64,000 bases of DNA from Flavobacterium piscisymbiosum (GCF_020905295.1 NZ_JAJJMM010000001.1:2294001-2358000), one strand, 5' to 3'; shown: positions 25,027 to 34,486, numbered from the stretch's first letter. The notes: generated by a model from the sequence alone, not told the origin. A program made the numbers and translations.

Positions 25027-26418
25027 ATGAAAAATAAACTTCTCTTAATTCTATTTGTTTTTGTGACAATCATGAAGGCACAAAACAAAGTTACGGACAT
25101 CACAAACTACGATTATTGCCAAGTAAATAGTAACACGCTTTGTTTTTATAAAATTGAGAAAAAAGGGTTTACTCAAAGTCGTGGCAATTTCTTTCATGGT
25201 AATATATTCAATGTTTATGCTACAGGAAAAGTAGATTCTATAGGCAAAGAATATTATGGCAGTATGGATGCGATAAAACTCTCTGATTTGGATAGTGATT
25301 TTGATTTGTTAAAAGAGTTTAGAGGCAAAGTTTACTTTGTGGATCAGCCTCATTTGAAACATTTTTATTTCTTGAAAAATGATAGTGTTTTGGTTTGTAG
25401 AATAATAAGAAAGAATAAGGTTTGGAAATTAGAAAAGGAAAAAGAAGATGAAATACATAAAATGGTCATGGCCAATAATAAAATTATTTATTGGTCTTCA
25501 TATCTAGGTTTGATTTATAAAAAAGATAATGAGATAAAAACAAGTTTTCTGGATTTGCAAAGTGATTATAATACTTATGGCCTTAAATTTTCTATAAAGG
25601 ATAAAAATGCTGTTAATATGGAAACAGGCTATTTTGAAATAGGAAAATATACTCTTAAAATAAGAAAAGACAACAATTATACGGTTTTTAAAGGCAATCA
25701 AAAGATCTTGGATGACTTGCCATTAAAGTATTACAATAGCAAACATTTTGTTACGACCGATGATAAGACTGTAAAATTCTACAATTCTGATTTTGTATTA
25801 GACAGCACTTTTACCTACCGTGATATTTATCAAGGATCTGGGAATATAGAGATTTTGACAGAAAACAAAATTAAAAAAATTGACACTCGTCTTTTTACCC
25901 CTACATTTTACAATGACCAGGTTTTTGGCTGTGGAACTGTTACAAGACATATATTAAGTATAAAACGGAACAGAATTAGAGAAATTATCGATGCAGAAAT
26001 TATTAGTGGGTACACATCGCCACCTAAAAATATTTTTATCGACTCTAAAATAAAATTTGATTCGCTGCTTTTTATAAGCCGTAAAAAGATTATGGATTAT
26101 TCTGTGAATGGTGGTTTTGATGATCGAGTGATATTAATAAAAAATAAAAAGGAAGGACTTTATGCATTTAAACAACAAAATGACACTATCACTTTGAAAG
26201 AAATAGTACCTATAAAATATGATAAAATTTATTTATTAAATGGTTTTGTAATTTTAAACAAAAACAATCAAATGGATTTTTATGATAAAGATTTTAAGGT
26301 GAATACGATGCGTTTTACTACTATTGATTTTTTTAGTTATAACTATATAAGATATAAAAGAAGGAATCATACCGGAGGCTGGATGAACAAAAAAGGAATT
26401 TTATTTGATGATTTATAA
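25027..26418 (+). CDS. Secreted protein of unknown function, possibly WG-repeat-like at the C-terminus
   Basis: 463 residues with a signal peptide (MKNKLLLILFVFVTIMKAQN). The C-terminal third has phrases such as KKEGLYAFKQQ, EIVPIKYDKIYLLNG, QMDFYDKDFK and GGWMNKKG, which recall WG/KWG beta-repeats, but the match is weak. The first 300 residues show no motif I know. It follows the preceding exported gene by 18 bp, and both are likely one accessory operon acting in the periplasm or at the surface. Function unknown. Confidence 0.6.
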   Translation: MKNKLLLILFVFVTIMKAQNKVTDITNYDYCQVNSNTLCFYKIEKKGFTQSRGNFFHGNIFNVYATGKVDSIGKEYYGSMDAIKLSDLDSDFDLLKEFRGKVYFVDQPHLKHFYFLKNDSVLVCRIIRKNKVWKLEKEKEDEIHKMVMANNKIIYWSSYLGLIYKKDNEIKTSFLDLQSDYNTYGLKFSIKDKNAVNMETGYFEIGKYTLKIRKDNNYTVFKGNQKILDDLPLKYYNSKHFVTTDDKTVKFYNSDFVLDSTFTYRDIYQGSGNIEILTENKIKKIDTRLFTPTFYNDQVFGCGTVTRHILSIKRNRIREIIDAEIISGYTSPPKNIFIDSKIKFDSLLFISRKKIMDYSVNGGFDDRVILIKNKKEGLYAFKQQNDTITLKEIVPIKYDKIYLLNGFVILNKNNQMDFYDKDFKVNTMRFTTIDFFSYNYIRYKRRNHTGGWMNKKGILFDDL

Positions 26419-26458
26419 AAAGGAAATCCTATCTAATTTGGTATAATAATGGATTTAA

Positions 26459-27604
26459 TTATTTAAACGGATTTCTTTCCTGCCAATCGATTTTGGGTTC
26501 AAGATAATTGAATAATTTAGCAATGTTATGATTGATCAAAGCATTGCTGTGTGTGATAAGTCCGTACATTTTTAGGGGTTTTGCGCCTACTGAACTTTTA
26601 ATTTCAAGTGCAGTGCGGGCAAAGACAATGTTAGAGAAACCCTGATTGATTGAATACGCGATCATGTCGTATAACATATTCAGATACAACATTTTTTCGC
26701 GCTGAATGGTTTCGTCATAACCCAAAAAGTACGTGTCTATTGTATTTCCGTTTTTAATCAACGTGTTGAAACCTATTAGTTTTTCGTCTAAGAAATAACC
26801 GTAAAACAAAAAGTTATCTTTCATGATTTCTTTAAAAAAACTAAAATGATTTCGCGCTAAGAAAAAAGTATTGAAAGGTGCATTTTTAGCCACATGAAAA
26901 TACAAATCATAAATAACATCTTCGTATTTTTTAATATCTTCCAGAGACATTTTTTGTTTTTGAATTCCGTCAGCTTTTTTGCGGGCACGTTTGTATTGAT
27001 CACGATATTTTTTTGATAAAGCATCAATATAATCCTGTTCAGCCGTCCAGTTTTTATTGATTTCAAAAATCATGTTAGGCTGGGTCGAAAAAGTATAGTT
27101 GTTCTTGAATTCAGCTTGTAGTGGTTCGATCTCTGAAGCAGTAAAATCTTTTATACTGGTAATATGTACTTTTTTTCCGCTCGCTTTCAGGTCTTTCTTA
27201 AGCTGGTTGATTGCTTTATGAAGTGTTTTTATCGCCTTAGATTGTTTTACATTTTTATCAAAAGCAAAGGCATTTTGTCCCGTAAGCATATTGTTGCCCA
27301 CGAATAATACATGCGATGCAAAATTTTTGAAAGCAAAATTACGCACAGAAGTTTTTAAGCACTGATCGCGTTCTCCAAAAGAATCCAGTTTTTCTGCAAA
27401 TAAAAATTGGGTCAGGACAATCCCGGCTAATTTATCTTCGTTGAAAATTCCAATAAAATGACAAATCATATTTACCGGACAAGAATTTTCCAGTACTTCG
27501 AGATATTCTCTGGTCAAAAAAATATTATTTACAGCCAGCGAATTCCATTCTAAAGGCAATGATGATGTGCTGTTGTAGATTTGAAAAGAATAAGTTGTAT
27601 TCAA
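26459..27604 (-). CDS. FemAB/GNAT-like acyltransferase
   Basis: 381 residues, no signal peptide. The middle and C-terminal part read as an acyl-transferase fold of the FemAB/BioF2-like type: YIDALSKKYRDQYKRARKKA (about residues 190-210), then FLFYGYFLDEKLIGFNTLIK, NGNTIDTYFLGYD and KMLYLNMLYDMIAYSINQG, and a final ARTALEIKSSVGAKP. Such enzymes move amino acids or acyl groups from charged carriers to cell-wall or other acceptors; the substrate here is unknown. It faces the secreted-unknown pair and is alone on its transcript. Confidence 0.65.
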   Translation of the reverse strand: MNTTYSFQIYNSTSSLPLEWNSLAVNNIFLTREYLEVLENSCPVNMICHFIGIFNEDKLAGIVLTQFLFAEKLDSFGERDQCLKTSVRNFAFKNFASHVLFVGNNMLTGQNAFAFDKNVKQSKAIKTLHKAINQLKKDLKASGKKVHITSIKDFTASEIEPLQAEFKNNYTFSTQPNMIFEINKNWTAEQDYIDALSKKYRDQYKRARKKADGIQKQKMSLEDIKKYEDVIYDLYFHVAKNAPFNTFFLARNHFSFFKEIMKDNFLFYGYFLDEKLIGFNTLIKNGNTIDTYFLGYDETIQREKMLYLNMLYDMIAYSINQGFSNIVFARTALEIKSSVGAKPLKMYGLITHSNALINHNIAKLFNYLEPKIDWQERNPFK

Positions 27605-27718
27605 AAGTGTGCGCTAATTTTTTCAAAATTAGATAATATTTATAATAACTCACTTCGTTTAAGTTATTATTAAGAAAAATCCGTTTGATTTTGTTTCAAA
27701 CGGGTTGCATTTTTGTCA

Positions 27719-28207
27719 TTATGCATATGCACATATAATTCCGCCCATAAGCGTTAAGGTTAAAATCCAATATCCTGAATTGATAAAAATGTATTTCCAG
27801 GATTTTCTTTCGAATAAACCATTGATAGCCAACATTGGAAAAGCAAAGAATAAACCGGATATAAAACCATGAAGAGCTCCGTGTTTAAAAGTACGATACG
27901 CAGTTCCGTAATCGGCCATAAAAGCAGCGAAGGAAGGTTTTGCAGTTTCTATTAAAGGCGGTCCTCCAACCATTCCTACTGCGCCGGACTGGTGAATTGT
28001 TAATGCTGAGATGATCATCGTCATCATTAAGGAAAAGATGTAGGTGAGTCCGAAAATTTTAATCATATTTCCGTTTTTCAGCGCTTCGGGTGTTAGTCCG
28101 GCTTCTCGCATCCAGACAGTTCCAAATACTTTAGGATTGTACCAGATAAAACCGGTTACAAGCGTAATTAATGCTGAAATAAAAAAGGGTAAGAAATTCA
28201 TTTCCAT
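27719..28207 (-). CDS. DUF1761 family membrane protein
   Basis: 162 residues with about four transmembrane helices (about 5-24, 51-72, 105-126, 137-158). The start FLPFFISALITLVTGFIWYN then PKVFGTVWMREAGLTPE is typical of DUF1761, a family of small integral membrane proteins of unknown role. It stands alone, 115 bp downstream of the FemAB-like gene start region on the same strand. Confidence 0.8.
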   Translation of the reverse strand: MEMNFLPFFISALITLVTGFIWYNPKVFGTVWMREAGLTPEALKNGNMIKIFGLTYIFSLMMTMIISALTIHQSGAVGMVGGPPLIETAKPSFAAFMADYGTAYRTFKHGALHGFISGLFFAFPMLAINGLFERKSWKYIFINSGYWILTLTLMGGIICAYA

Positions 28208-28461
28208 GAGATTAGGTTTTTAGATTAGTTGTTCAAATTTAAACAAAAAAGTAAAAGAATTACTGTTTATATGATGTAATAGTTTTGAGGAATATTGTTC
28301 TTCTATTTAGGTTTGAAATTTGTTATTTCTTCGGATAAAAAAATAATATATAATTAAGAGTTAATTTTTTAAGAATTTGCTTTTTTTTCATAACTTTAAT
28401 TCATCAATTTGCATAATCAAATAAAATGATAAAAATATTCTAACCTTTTAATAGCAAAATT

Positions 28462-28767
28462 ATGGTAGTACAATATCAAGGTGAACAACACGGAAAAACA
28501 ACAACATTTACAATAAGAATTATAGGGAACAATTTGTCTAAAAGCAGCTCTAATTATCAAATCGATTTATTGGTAGGAGATAAGAAACTGCCAACTTTTA
28601 CAACATCAATTCATCAAAGTTTATCGAACTGCCTAAAAGAAATTTATTTGTTTAGAAAGCATAACGGAATTGTATTTAATGCTTCATCAGAAAAAGTAGC
28701 AACTCCTTTAGTACCTTACGATCAGGTTTTGTATAATTATAACAAATATGCCTTGTTTATGGCTTAA
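28462..28767 (+). CDS. Small conserved-looking protein of unknown function
   Basis: 101 residues, no signal peptide or membrane helix. It starts MVVQYQGEQHGKTTTFTIRI and is predicted mostly beta then helix. A hairpin terminator follows 23 bp after the stop, and a 254-bp AT-rich gap precedes it, which supports a real, separately transcribed gene. I do not recognise the family. Confidence 0.6.
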   Translation: MVVQYQGEQHGKTTTFTIRIIGNNLSKSSSNYQIDLLVGDKKLPTFTTSIHQSLSNCLKEIYLFRKHNGIVFNASSEKVATPLVPYDQVLYNYNKYALFMA

Positions 28768-28790
28768 GCTATTTCTTTTCATTAAAATAT

Positions 28791-28821
28791 AAAAAGGACT
28801 GTTCATTTGAATGGTCTTTTT
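28791..28821 (+). terminator. Terminator of the 101-residue protein gene
   Basis: AAAAAGGACT... pairs with ...GGTCTTTTTTT around a short loop; the T-tract is on the plus strand. Confidence 0.65.
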
Positions 28822-28925
28822 TTGTGGATTTTTTCGGGCTTACCAGCAAAGAAATCAAAAAGTTATACTAATAAGTTGCGATTTTTTGGCTTCACATCAG
28901 AATAACAAAAAAAATGAATTGTTTT

Positions 28926-28964
28926 TAAACTAAAAAAACTCCAGATTTCTCCGGAGCTTTTTGT
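28926..28964 (-). terminator. Terminator of the S41 peptidase gene; member of the 14-copy hairpin family
   Basis: ACTCCAGA, loop, then TCCGGAGC, flanked by A-run and T-run. The U-tract falls on the minus strand, 30 bp past the S41 stop. It is a variant of the hairpin that recurs at least 13 more times between here and 54.9 kb. Confidence 0.75.
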
Positions 28965-28993
28965 CGGTTTTGGGAAGTATCAAAAAATCCAAA

Positions 28994-30541
28994 TTATCTT
29001 ATGCGCTTAAGTATAAATTCCATTTGTGTATCCTTATGTTGGAAAAAATCATCTAGAGAGGGCCATACTTCATAGTCTGGCATAATACCGTGGCCTTCTG
29101 GTTGATTATCCTTTTTTGGGGCATCCTGTACGAGATTTACAATTGAAAATTGTGTTTTTATTTTCGAATTGGGAAGTTCATAAACCAATGGCGAATGCCC
29201 GTTGTGACGATAGTAACCGCCAACGGTTTCTACACCAACTATGGTTACATTTTGTACATAGGCTTTTACCAAAGAAGCAAAATGCGAAGCTGCTGATGCT
29301 ACATTTTCATTAATCAAAAGATAAACATTGCCTTTAAAACCGGGTGATTTAGGATAATAAACCGGATTGTATTTTTGGTTTTGCAGGCTTATATTATTTT
29401 TAAAAACCGGATACACATCTTTTAGATATTCTTTTCCCATTTTTTTGGAAACACTATCCATTCTTTGTGATGTTGAAACACCCCAGAAATAGTTCTCGAA
29501 AGGTAAAAAGTGAGGGTCGAATGTTATAGTAGCTTTTACATTTTCTTTGAATGGTTTATCTGTTAAGTACATTACAGGCTGTTCAAAGTTTGGGTCACTA
29601 CCGCCAGGATTATTTCTAACATCAATTATCAAATTAGAAACCTTGTTTTTGTCCAGTTCTGTAAAAACGCTATCCAAAAATTGAACATAGGGTTCAAACT
29701 TAGGATCGTCAGATCCGTATGCCATGCCAAACCATCTTAAGTTTAATAAACCTGTAGCTGGATTAAGCACGCGAAAGCTATAGGGAGACTGCTTTTTGTA
29801 ATCTATCAAGTCCGTAACAGGAGCACTAAATCTATTTTTAATGTTTGCTTCTCTTTGCTTCAGCGTTACCGCAGGAAGTATCTTTTTTTCAAGAGATTCA
29901 GATTTTGGTGAATTATATTCTATAATGAATTCATTACAAAGTCCATATTCTAGCAGATAGTTTATCCCAAACGATTTGTTGACACTGGCAGATTTTTTTT
30001 GTGTAATATTATAACCATCTGCTGTATAATATTTATAAAAAGATCGCATTAATTGTGCATCATTTATGCCGTTTATGCTTCTTATTCTCGAACCGGGTGG
30101 TATGTCTGATGATTGACCATCGAAAATAATTTGTCCGTTAACATAAATAAGAGGGTATGGAAAAAATGATTTTTGCCGATTAAGAAAATTTATTAAGTCG
30201 AGATCAGGGATAGTGTAATTATGTGCACTTCCTTCGTAATCTGCCAGATGGAGCATTATTTTGTAAAAATCAGTAGTGCTCATAGGTTTTTTAATACTTT
30301 TAATGGTAGTGTTATAAATGCTGTCTATTTGTTTTTTAGAGTGGTATTGATATAATCCGGAATTTGCTTTTTCATTTATAGCAAGGAGTATTTTAAGATC
30401 CTGATGCATCTGTTTTTCTGAAAGCATTTTATTGTACAGCATTAAACTATCCTTCGCGTTCTTATCAAATCCTTGTGCCTGAATTTTACAGGAAAAGAAA
30501 AATAATAATGTAAAAATTGATATTAGATTTTTATTATTCAT
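28994..30541 (-). CDS. S41 family (tail-specific protease-like) peptidase, secreted
   Basis: 515 residues with a signal peptide (MNNKNLISIFTLLFFFSCKI then QAQ). The catalytic domain is C-terminal: SNLIIDVRNNPGGSDPNF, GNVYLLINENVASAASHFAS (nucleophile Ser416) and GVETVGGYYRHNGHSPLVYE. That is the S41 layout. A PDZ domain is not obvious; the N-terminal 280 residues look helical then beta. SCK at the N-terminus could also be read as a lipobox (FFFSC), so a lipoprotein is possible. It diverges from an M13 peptidase gene across 491 bp. Confidence 0.85.
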   Translation of the reverse strand: MNNKNLISIFTLLFFFSCKIQAQGFDKNAKDSLMLYNKMLSEKQMHQDLKILLAINEKANSGLYQYHSKKQIDSIYNTTIKSIKKPMSTTDFYKIMLHLADYEGSAHNYTIPDLDLINFLNRQKSFFPYPLIYVNGQIIFDGQSSDIPPGSRIRSINGINDAQLMRSFYKYYTADGYNITQKKSASVNKSFGINYLLEYGLCNEFIIEYNSPKSESLEKKILPAVTLKQREANIKNRFSAPVTDLIDYKKQSPYSFRVLNPATGLLNLRWFGMAYGSDDPKFEPYVQFLDSVFTELDKNKVSNLIIDVRNNPGGSDPNFEQPVMYLTDKPFKENVKATITFDPHFLPFENYFWGVSTSQRMDSVSKKMGKEYLKDVYPVFKNNISLQNQKYNPVYYPKSPGFKGNVYLLINENVASAASHFASLVKAYVQNVTIVGVETVGGYYRHNGHSPLVYELPNSKIKTQFSIVNLVQDAPKKDNQPEGHGIMPDYEVWPSLDDFFQHKDTQMEFILKRIR

Positions 30542-31032
30542 AATTACATGTGGCTATAGGTTGTAGTAGATAATTGGTTTTATGTTAGTTTTGTGATAAA
30601 AATAAGATAAAATTTGCATTATGACAAAGGAAAATAATTTAAATAGATCAATAAAAAGCAATAAAATTAGCTAGAGATTGGTTTTTAATGTGTTGATTAA
30701 TAGTGTTTTGTTTTTATTTAGAAGAGTTTTTATAAAAAAGAAGAAACATCTTGCAATACTCTTAAAGTAGCTGTGAATTAAACAAAAAAACTTCAGATTA
30801 ATCTAGGATTAAAGCCACCTTAGCCCCAGAACGTTATGCCTGATTTAACACATTTATGATAAATAACGGCTTATAATTCTGACTTTTATAAATAGTATTT
30901 TTAACAAAACTTTAGAATTAAAAACTGAATTCGTATATTGTTGTGCTAAAATTAACTATGCCAGGTATATACATTTTAATATATCTCTTTCAAACGTTTG
31001 TCAGTTTATTTTTAATAGAAATCATCTAGATT
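30542..31032. other. 491-bp divergent intergenic region between two secreted-peptidase genes
   Basis: AT-rich, no ORF. It should hold both divergent promoters, but no convincing TTG/TAnnTTTG pair was found for either gene. At 30827-30840 it contains CCAGAACGTTATGCC, very like the right arm (CCAGAACGTTATAGCC) of the attC-like site at 53559-53690, but without a matching left arm. Confidence 0.5.
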
Positions 31033-33045
31033 ATGAAAAAATCATTAATGCTTTTCATTGCATTCTTAGCTTTTACAGCGTGCTCAAAACATCAAGGGAA
31101 AAAAAATATTGCTATTACTGGAATAGATTCCACATTGCGGCCTGGTGATGATTTTTTTAAATATGTAAATGGCAAATGGTACGATTCTGTATCAATACCT
31201 GCATCTCAATCCGGAGTTGGTGCCTATATGTTTATGAATTATCCACAACGAATGCGCCTGCAAGGAATATTAGACAGTATTTCGCAAAGCAAGAATTCAG
31301 CAGGAAGTATAGCACAAAAGGTGGGAGACTTTTATGCATCAGGTATGGATACTGTAACCATCGACAAACGCGGTTATACACCTATAAAACCGTTACTTGC
31401 CAAAATTGAAGCAATTAGCGATTTGCCGTCCTTAATGAACTTTGTTGTTAATGAAGAAAAAGTAAACAATTCTTCTATTATAGGTTTTGGAGTGGGACCT
31501 GATGATAAAAATAGCAGTATGAACATTGCACAAATTTATCAAACAGGTATTGGTTTGCCTGACAGAGATTATTATTTGAAATCAGATTCATCAACTGTTG
31601 CCATACAGAAAGCGTACAAAAAATACCTTGCTGCATTATTTCAGCAAACAGGCAGCAATGCTCAAGAGGCTAACAAGAATGCTAATTTGGTTTACGATAT
31701 AGACAAACAACTTGCCGTTTCGCATAAAACAAAAGTTGAACTTAGGGATGTGCAGGCAAATTACAATAAAATGGCTGTGACAGATCTTGTAAAAAAACAT
31801 CCTAACATCAATTGGACTACTTTTTTAAATACTTTAGGTGCTCAAACAGATTCTATTAATGTGGGACAGCCGGCCTATTATGATGCCCTTAATAAGCTTT
31901 TAAAAACCATTCCTATTAATAATTGGAAAATTTACCTAAAAGCAAATTCTCTTGAAAGATATGCAGATGATTTAAGTAAGCCTTTTGCAGATGCCTCATT
32001 TGAGTATACCAAAGTACTTTCTGGTCAGGCTGTTCAAAAAACACGTGGAGAAAAAATGGCTAATGTGCTTGATACGTACTTAGGTGAAGCATTGGGTGAA
32101 TTGTATGTAAAGAAATATTTTTCGGAAGATGCCAAAAAACGTATGTTAGTTCTGGTGAATAATTTACAAAAAGCCTATGCCAAAAGAATTGATAAATTGG
32201 AATGGATGAGTCCTGGCACGAAACAAAAAGCTAAAGAAAAATTGGCAGCCATGACTAAGAAAATAGGATATCCGGATAAATGGAAAGACTATAGTAATGT
32301 ACATATAGCCAGAAATACCTATTTTGAGAATATGGTTTCGGCCTCTAAAGCTGAATATCAATTTCAATTGGCAAAACTGGGCAAACCAGTCGATAAATCA
32401 GAATGGTATACTACAGTTCCAACAGTTACAGCATATAATAATCCTACCGCAAATGAAATTGTTTTTCCTGCAGGTATTTTACAGCCTCCATATTTTGATA
32501 ATGATGCAGATGATGCACTAAACTACGGCGGTATTGGAATGGTTATAGGTCACGAAATAACTCATACTTTTGATGATCAGGGTGCTCAATATGACAAGGA
32601 TGGTAACTTGAAAAACTGGTGGACAAAAGAGGATTATGCAAAGTTTAAATCAAGAATACAACAGGTTATCGATTTGTACAGTACCTATACCGTTTTAGGA
32701 GATTTACATATTAATGGCGCAATGACAGTGGGCGAAAATACGGCTGATATTGCCGGAATAGCAGTTGCTTATGATGCTTTTAAAATGACCGAACAAGGAA
32801 AAGGGAATATAAAAATTGATGGTTTTACTCCAGACCAACGCTTCTTTATTTCTATAGCCAAAATATGGAGAGTAAAAATGAAAGACGAGTTCCTGCGTTT
32901 GTGGATTAACAATAATCCGCATTCTCCACCAAATTGGCGTGTTAATGGTCCTCTAATGAATACTACACCTTTTTACGAGGCATTTAATGTAAAAGCCGGA
33001 GATAAAATGTTTGTACCGAAGAAAGACAGAATAACAATTTGGTAA
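31033..33045 (+). CDS. M13 family zinc metallopeptidase (PepO/neprilysin-like), lipoprotein
   Basis: 670 residues. The signal peptide ends in a lipobox (FTAC, Cys17). The zinc site is VIGHEITHTFDDQGAQYDKD (HExxH at residues 507-511), with the third ligand in GENTADIAGIAVAYDAF, and NPTANEIVFPAGILQPPYFD upstream. The end RVNGPLMNTTPFYEAFNVKA is typical of M13. All parts of the family are present. It acts as an oligopeptidase anchored in the envelope. A strong terminator follows. Confidence 0.95.
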   Translation: MKKSLMLFIAFLAFTACSKHQGKKNIAITGIDSTLRPGDDFFKYVNGKWYDSVSIPASQSGVGAYMFMNYPQRMRLQGILDSISQSKNSAGSIAQKVGDFYASGMDTVTIDKRGYTPIKPLLAKIEAISDLPSLMNFVVNEEKVNNSSIIGFGVGPDDKNSSMNIAQIYQTGIGLPDRDYYLKSDSSTVAIQKAYKKYLAALFQQTGSNAQEANKNANLVYDIDKQLAVSHKTKVELRDVQANYNKMAVTDLVKKHPNINWTTFLNTLGAQTDSINVGQPAYYDALNKLLKTIPINNWKIYLKANSLERYADDLSKPFADASFEYTKVLSGQAVQKTRGEKMANVLDTYLGEALGELYVKKYFSEDAKKRMLVLVNNLQKAYAKRIDKLEWMSPGTKQKAKEKLAAMTKKIGYPDKWKDYSNVHIARNTYFENMVSASKAEYQFQLAKLGKPVDKSEWYTTVPTVTAYNNPTANEIVFPAGILQPPYFDNDADDALNYGGIGMVIGHEITHTFDDQGAQYDKDGNLKNWWTKEDYAKFKSRIQQVIDLYSTYTVLGDLHINGAMTVGENTADIAGIAVAYDAFKMTEQGKGNIKIDGFTPDQRFFISIAKIWRVKMKDEFLRLWINNNPHSPPNWRVNGPLMNTTPFYEAFNVKAGDKMFVPKKDRITIW

Positions 33046-33070
33046 TTTCGTTCTTCGAAGTGTGACCATG

Positions 33071-33110
33071 AAAAACTGCGCAAATGTTTCTGACTTTGCG
33101 CAGTTTTTTG
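33071..33110 (+). terminator. Terminator of the M13 peptidase gene
   Basis: Stem AAAAACTGCGCAAA / CTTTGCGCAGTTTTTT. A near copy of this hairpin occurs at 54704-54740. Confidence 0.85.
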
Positions 33111-33170
33111 TTTCTTGGAAACGGTATTTTTTATAAAAGGCTCTAAACTTTTTGCGCTGTAATTTAAACC

Positions 33171-33200
33171 AAAAAAGCTTCAGATTTCTCTGAAGCTTTT
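33171..33200. terminator. Hairpin of the 14-copy terminator family
   Basis: AGCTTCAGA / TCTGAAGCT with loop TTTC, a perfect stem, A-run before and T-run after, followed by CTTAGTAG as in the tRNA-linked copies. Confidence 0.75.
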
Positions 33201-33540
33201 CTCTTAGTAGCAAGAAGCATTCGAATATCTAGCCAGTTTATCTTAGATCATTACGGTATTTTGAAATGTGCATCTTAATTTTAAATATTATGATAATTTG
33301 TTTGTAGAAAAAAATTAGCCACTCTGCTTTGAACTATAGAACGATTGAAATAATTTGAGTAATTTGCAAATTATAAAATGTAGATGGTGAAGGGGAATGT
33401 CTGTAATATGTTGTGTTCTTAAAAAAACACGAAAAATCCTGTTATAATACTACTGTTTTACTATATTTGTTTCTAACTAAACGGAAGTTTTTTTACAGAC
33501 TGACGTTGCTGGAAATTAACATATAAAAACTAAAAAAAAC
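33201..33540. other. 340-bp spacer with no recognised gene
   Basis: AT-rich, no ORF above 60 codons. After the hairpin it starts with a CTTAGTAGCAAGAAGCATTC tail, which loosely resembles the tRNA-derived tails elsewhere. Nothing else was identified. Confidence 0.4.
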
Positions 33541-34107
33541 ATGAGACTTAGCGATGATTTTAAATTTTGGAGTACTTTAATAATTGGTTTAATTGGTGCA
33601 TTAGCCTGGCTACCTATTATTCTTGAAAATTTAAAAGAGCAAAAAATTGAAGGTAAAATAATTAGTTCGTACAATAATACAAACAAAGATAAAACTCAAA
33701 TATTTTTTTTGTATAAATTATCAATTGTTGCTACAAATAAAGACTTTTTATTAAAAGATATCGATTTAAAAATAAAATTTAAATCAAGTTCTGAAATTAT
33801 TTCAACTTCAAGAAATAATAGAATAGTCGTTTTCAATATTGATGGTAATTTCAAAAAGCTAAATGTTCCAGACAATACTTTTTTGAATAACTTAAGTATT
33901 CTAAAAAAGGATTCTCCCGAAGTAGGTTATTTGTTTTTTTCTGTAGATTATTGTAAAGACGAACCTATTGACTATGTAGAATTTAAATTTATTTCATTTG
34001 ATAACAAAAAGGAGAAATCAATACGTTTTACAAATGAGGAGATAAAAAACGAAAAATTACTATTTGACGATAGTATTTGGACTGATTTTGATATGAATAC
34101 TAATTAA
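33541..34107 (+). CDS. Membrane-anchored protein of unknown function
   Basis: 188 residues. One transmembrane helix near the N-terminus (about residues 12-30, STLIIGLIGALAWLPIIL) is followed by a soluble, beta-rich domain with many Lys and Asp residues. No family recognised. It is a lone gene bordered by repeat hairpins and a decayed tRNA array, so it may be accessory. Confidence 0.55.
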   Translation: MRLSDDFKFWSTLIIGLIGALAWLPIILENLKEQKIEGKIISSYNNTNKDKTQIFFLYKLSIVATNKDFLLKDIDLKIKFKSSSEIISTSRNNRIVVFNIDGNFKKLNVPDNTFLNNLSILKKDSPEVGYLFFSVDYCKDEPIDYVEFKFISFDNKKEKSIRFTNEEIKNEKLLFDDSIWTDFDMNTN

Positions 34108-34160
34108 AAATAAAGGAATTTATATCTGAAAAACAAAATAAAGGTAAATCAAAGAGTTTT

Positions 34161-34200
34161 TATCCCTCCTGCTGCCGCGAACGTCCCGCTCGTGAACGCA
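34161..34200. repeat. GC-rich repeat (GCGAACGTCCCGCTCGTGAACG type)
   Basis: CCGCGAACGTCCCGCTCGTG stands out from AT-rich surroundings. Related sequences at 48880-48916, 51347-51375 and 52427-52455 each precede a copy of the terminator hairpin family by 15-40 bp. Confidence 0.6.
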
Positions 34201-34228
34201 ACGAGACGTTGATAAAGAGGATTAAAAC

Positions 34229-34267
34229 AAAAAAAGCTCCAGATTTCTCTGAAGCTTTACTTAGTAG
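34229..34267 (-). terminator. Hairpin of the 14-copy terminator family
   Basis: Stem AGCTCCAGA / TCTGAAGCT (one C-A mismatch), loop TTTC, followed by ACTTAGTAG and a decayed tRNA. Confidence 0.7.
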
Positions 34268-34327
34268 TTCGCCGTGGCGAAGACTCGAACCAGTGTCCGC
34301 CGCGGCGGATGTAAGCCCGGCGAGCTG
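34261..34327 (-). pseudogene. Decayed initiator-tRNA remnant 1
   Basis: The plus strand keeps TTAGTAG, GACTCGAACC, GTAAGCCCGGCGAGCTG, which align with the 3' half and anticodon arm of tRNA-fMet at 34487-34559. The 5' part is gone and TCCGCCGCGGCGGA (a perfect palindrome) replaces the variable-loop region. It cannot fold as a tRNA. Confidence 0.65.
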
Positions 34328-34340
34328 AAATTTATTCCAT

Positions 34341-34379
34341 AAAAAAAGCTCCAGATTTCTCTGAAGTTTTACTTAGTAG
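34341..34379 (-). terminator. Hairpin of the 14-copy terminator family
   Basis: Stem AGCTCCAGA / TCTGAAG(T)T with loop TTTC, then ACTTAGTAG leading into remnant 2. Confidence 0.7.
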
Positions 34380-34440
34380 TTCGCCGCGGCGAAGACTCGA
34401 ACCTGTGTCCGCCGCGGCGGATATGATCCCGACAGTTTAG
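34373..34440 (-). pseudogene. Decayed initiator-tRNA remnant 2
   Basis: It keeps TTAGTAG, GACTCGAACCTGTG and ATGATCCCGACAG from the tRNA-fMet sequence. It holds two perfect 14-bp palindromes, TTCGCCGCGGCGAA (34380-34393) and TCCGCCGCGGCGGA (34408-34421). Confidence 0.65.
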
Positions 34441-34451
34441 ATTTTTAAAAT

Positions 34452-34486
34452 AAAAAAGCTCCAGATTTCTCTGAAGCTTTACTTAG
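34452..34486 (-). terminator. Terminator of tRNA-fMet, copy A
   Basis: Same hairpin family (AGCTCCAGA / TCTGAAGCT) directly 3' of the tRNA on the minus strand. Confidence 0.8.

Noticed and set aside
34261..34440. Additional functional tRNA genes
   Set aside because: Only the 3' half and part of the anticodon arm remain; acceptor and D-arm are missing and GC palindromes break the fold.
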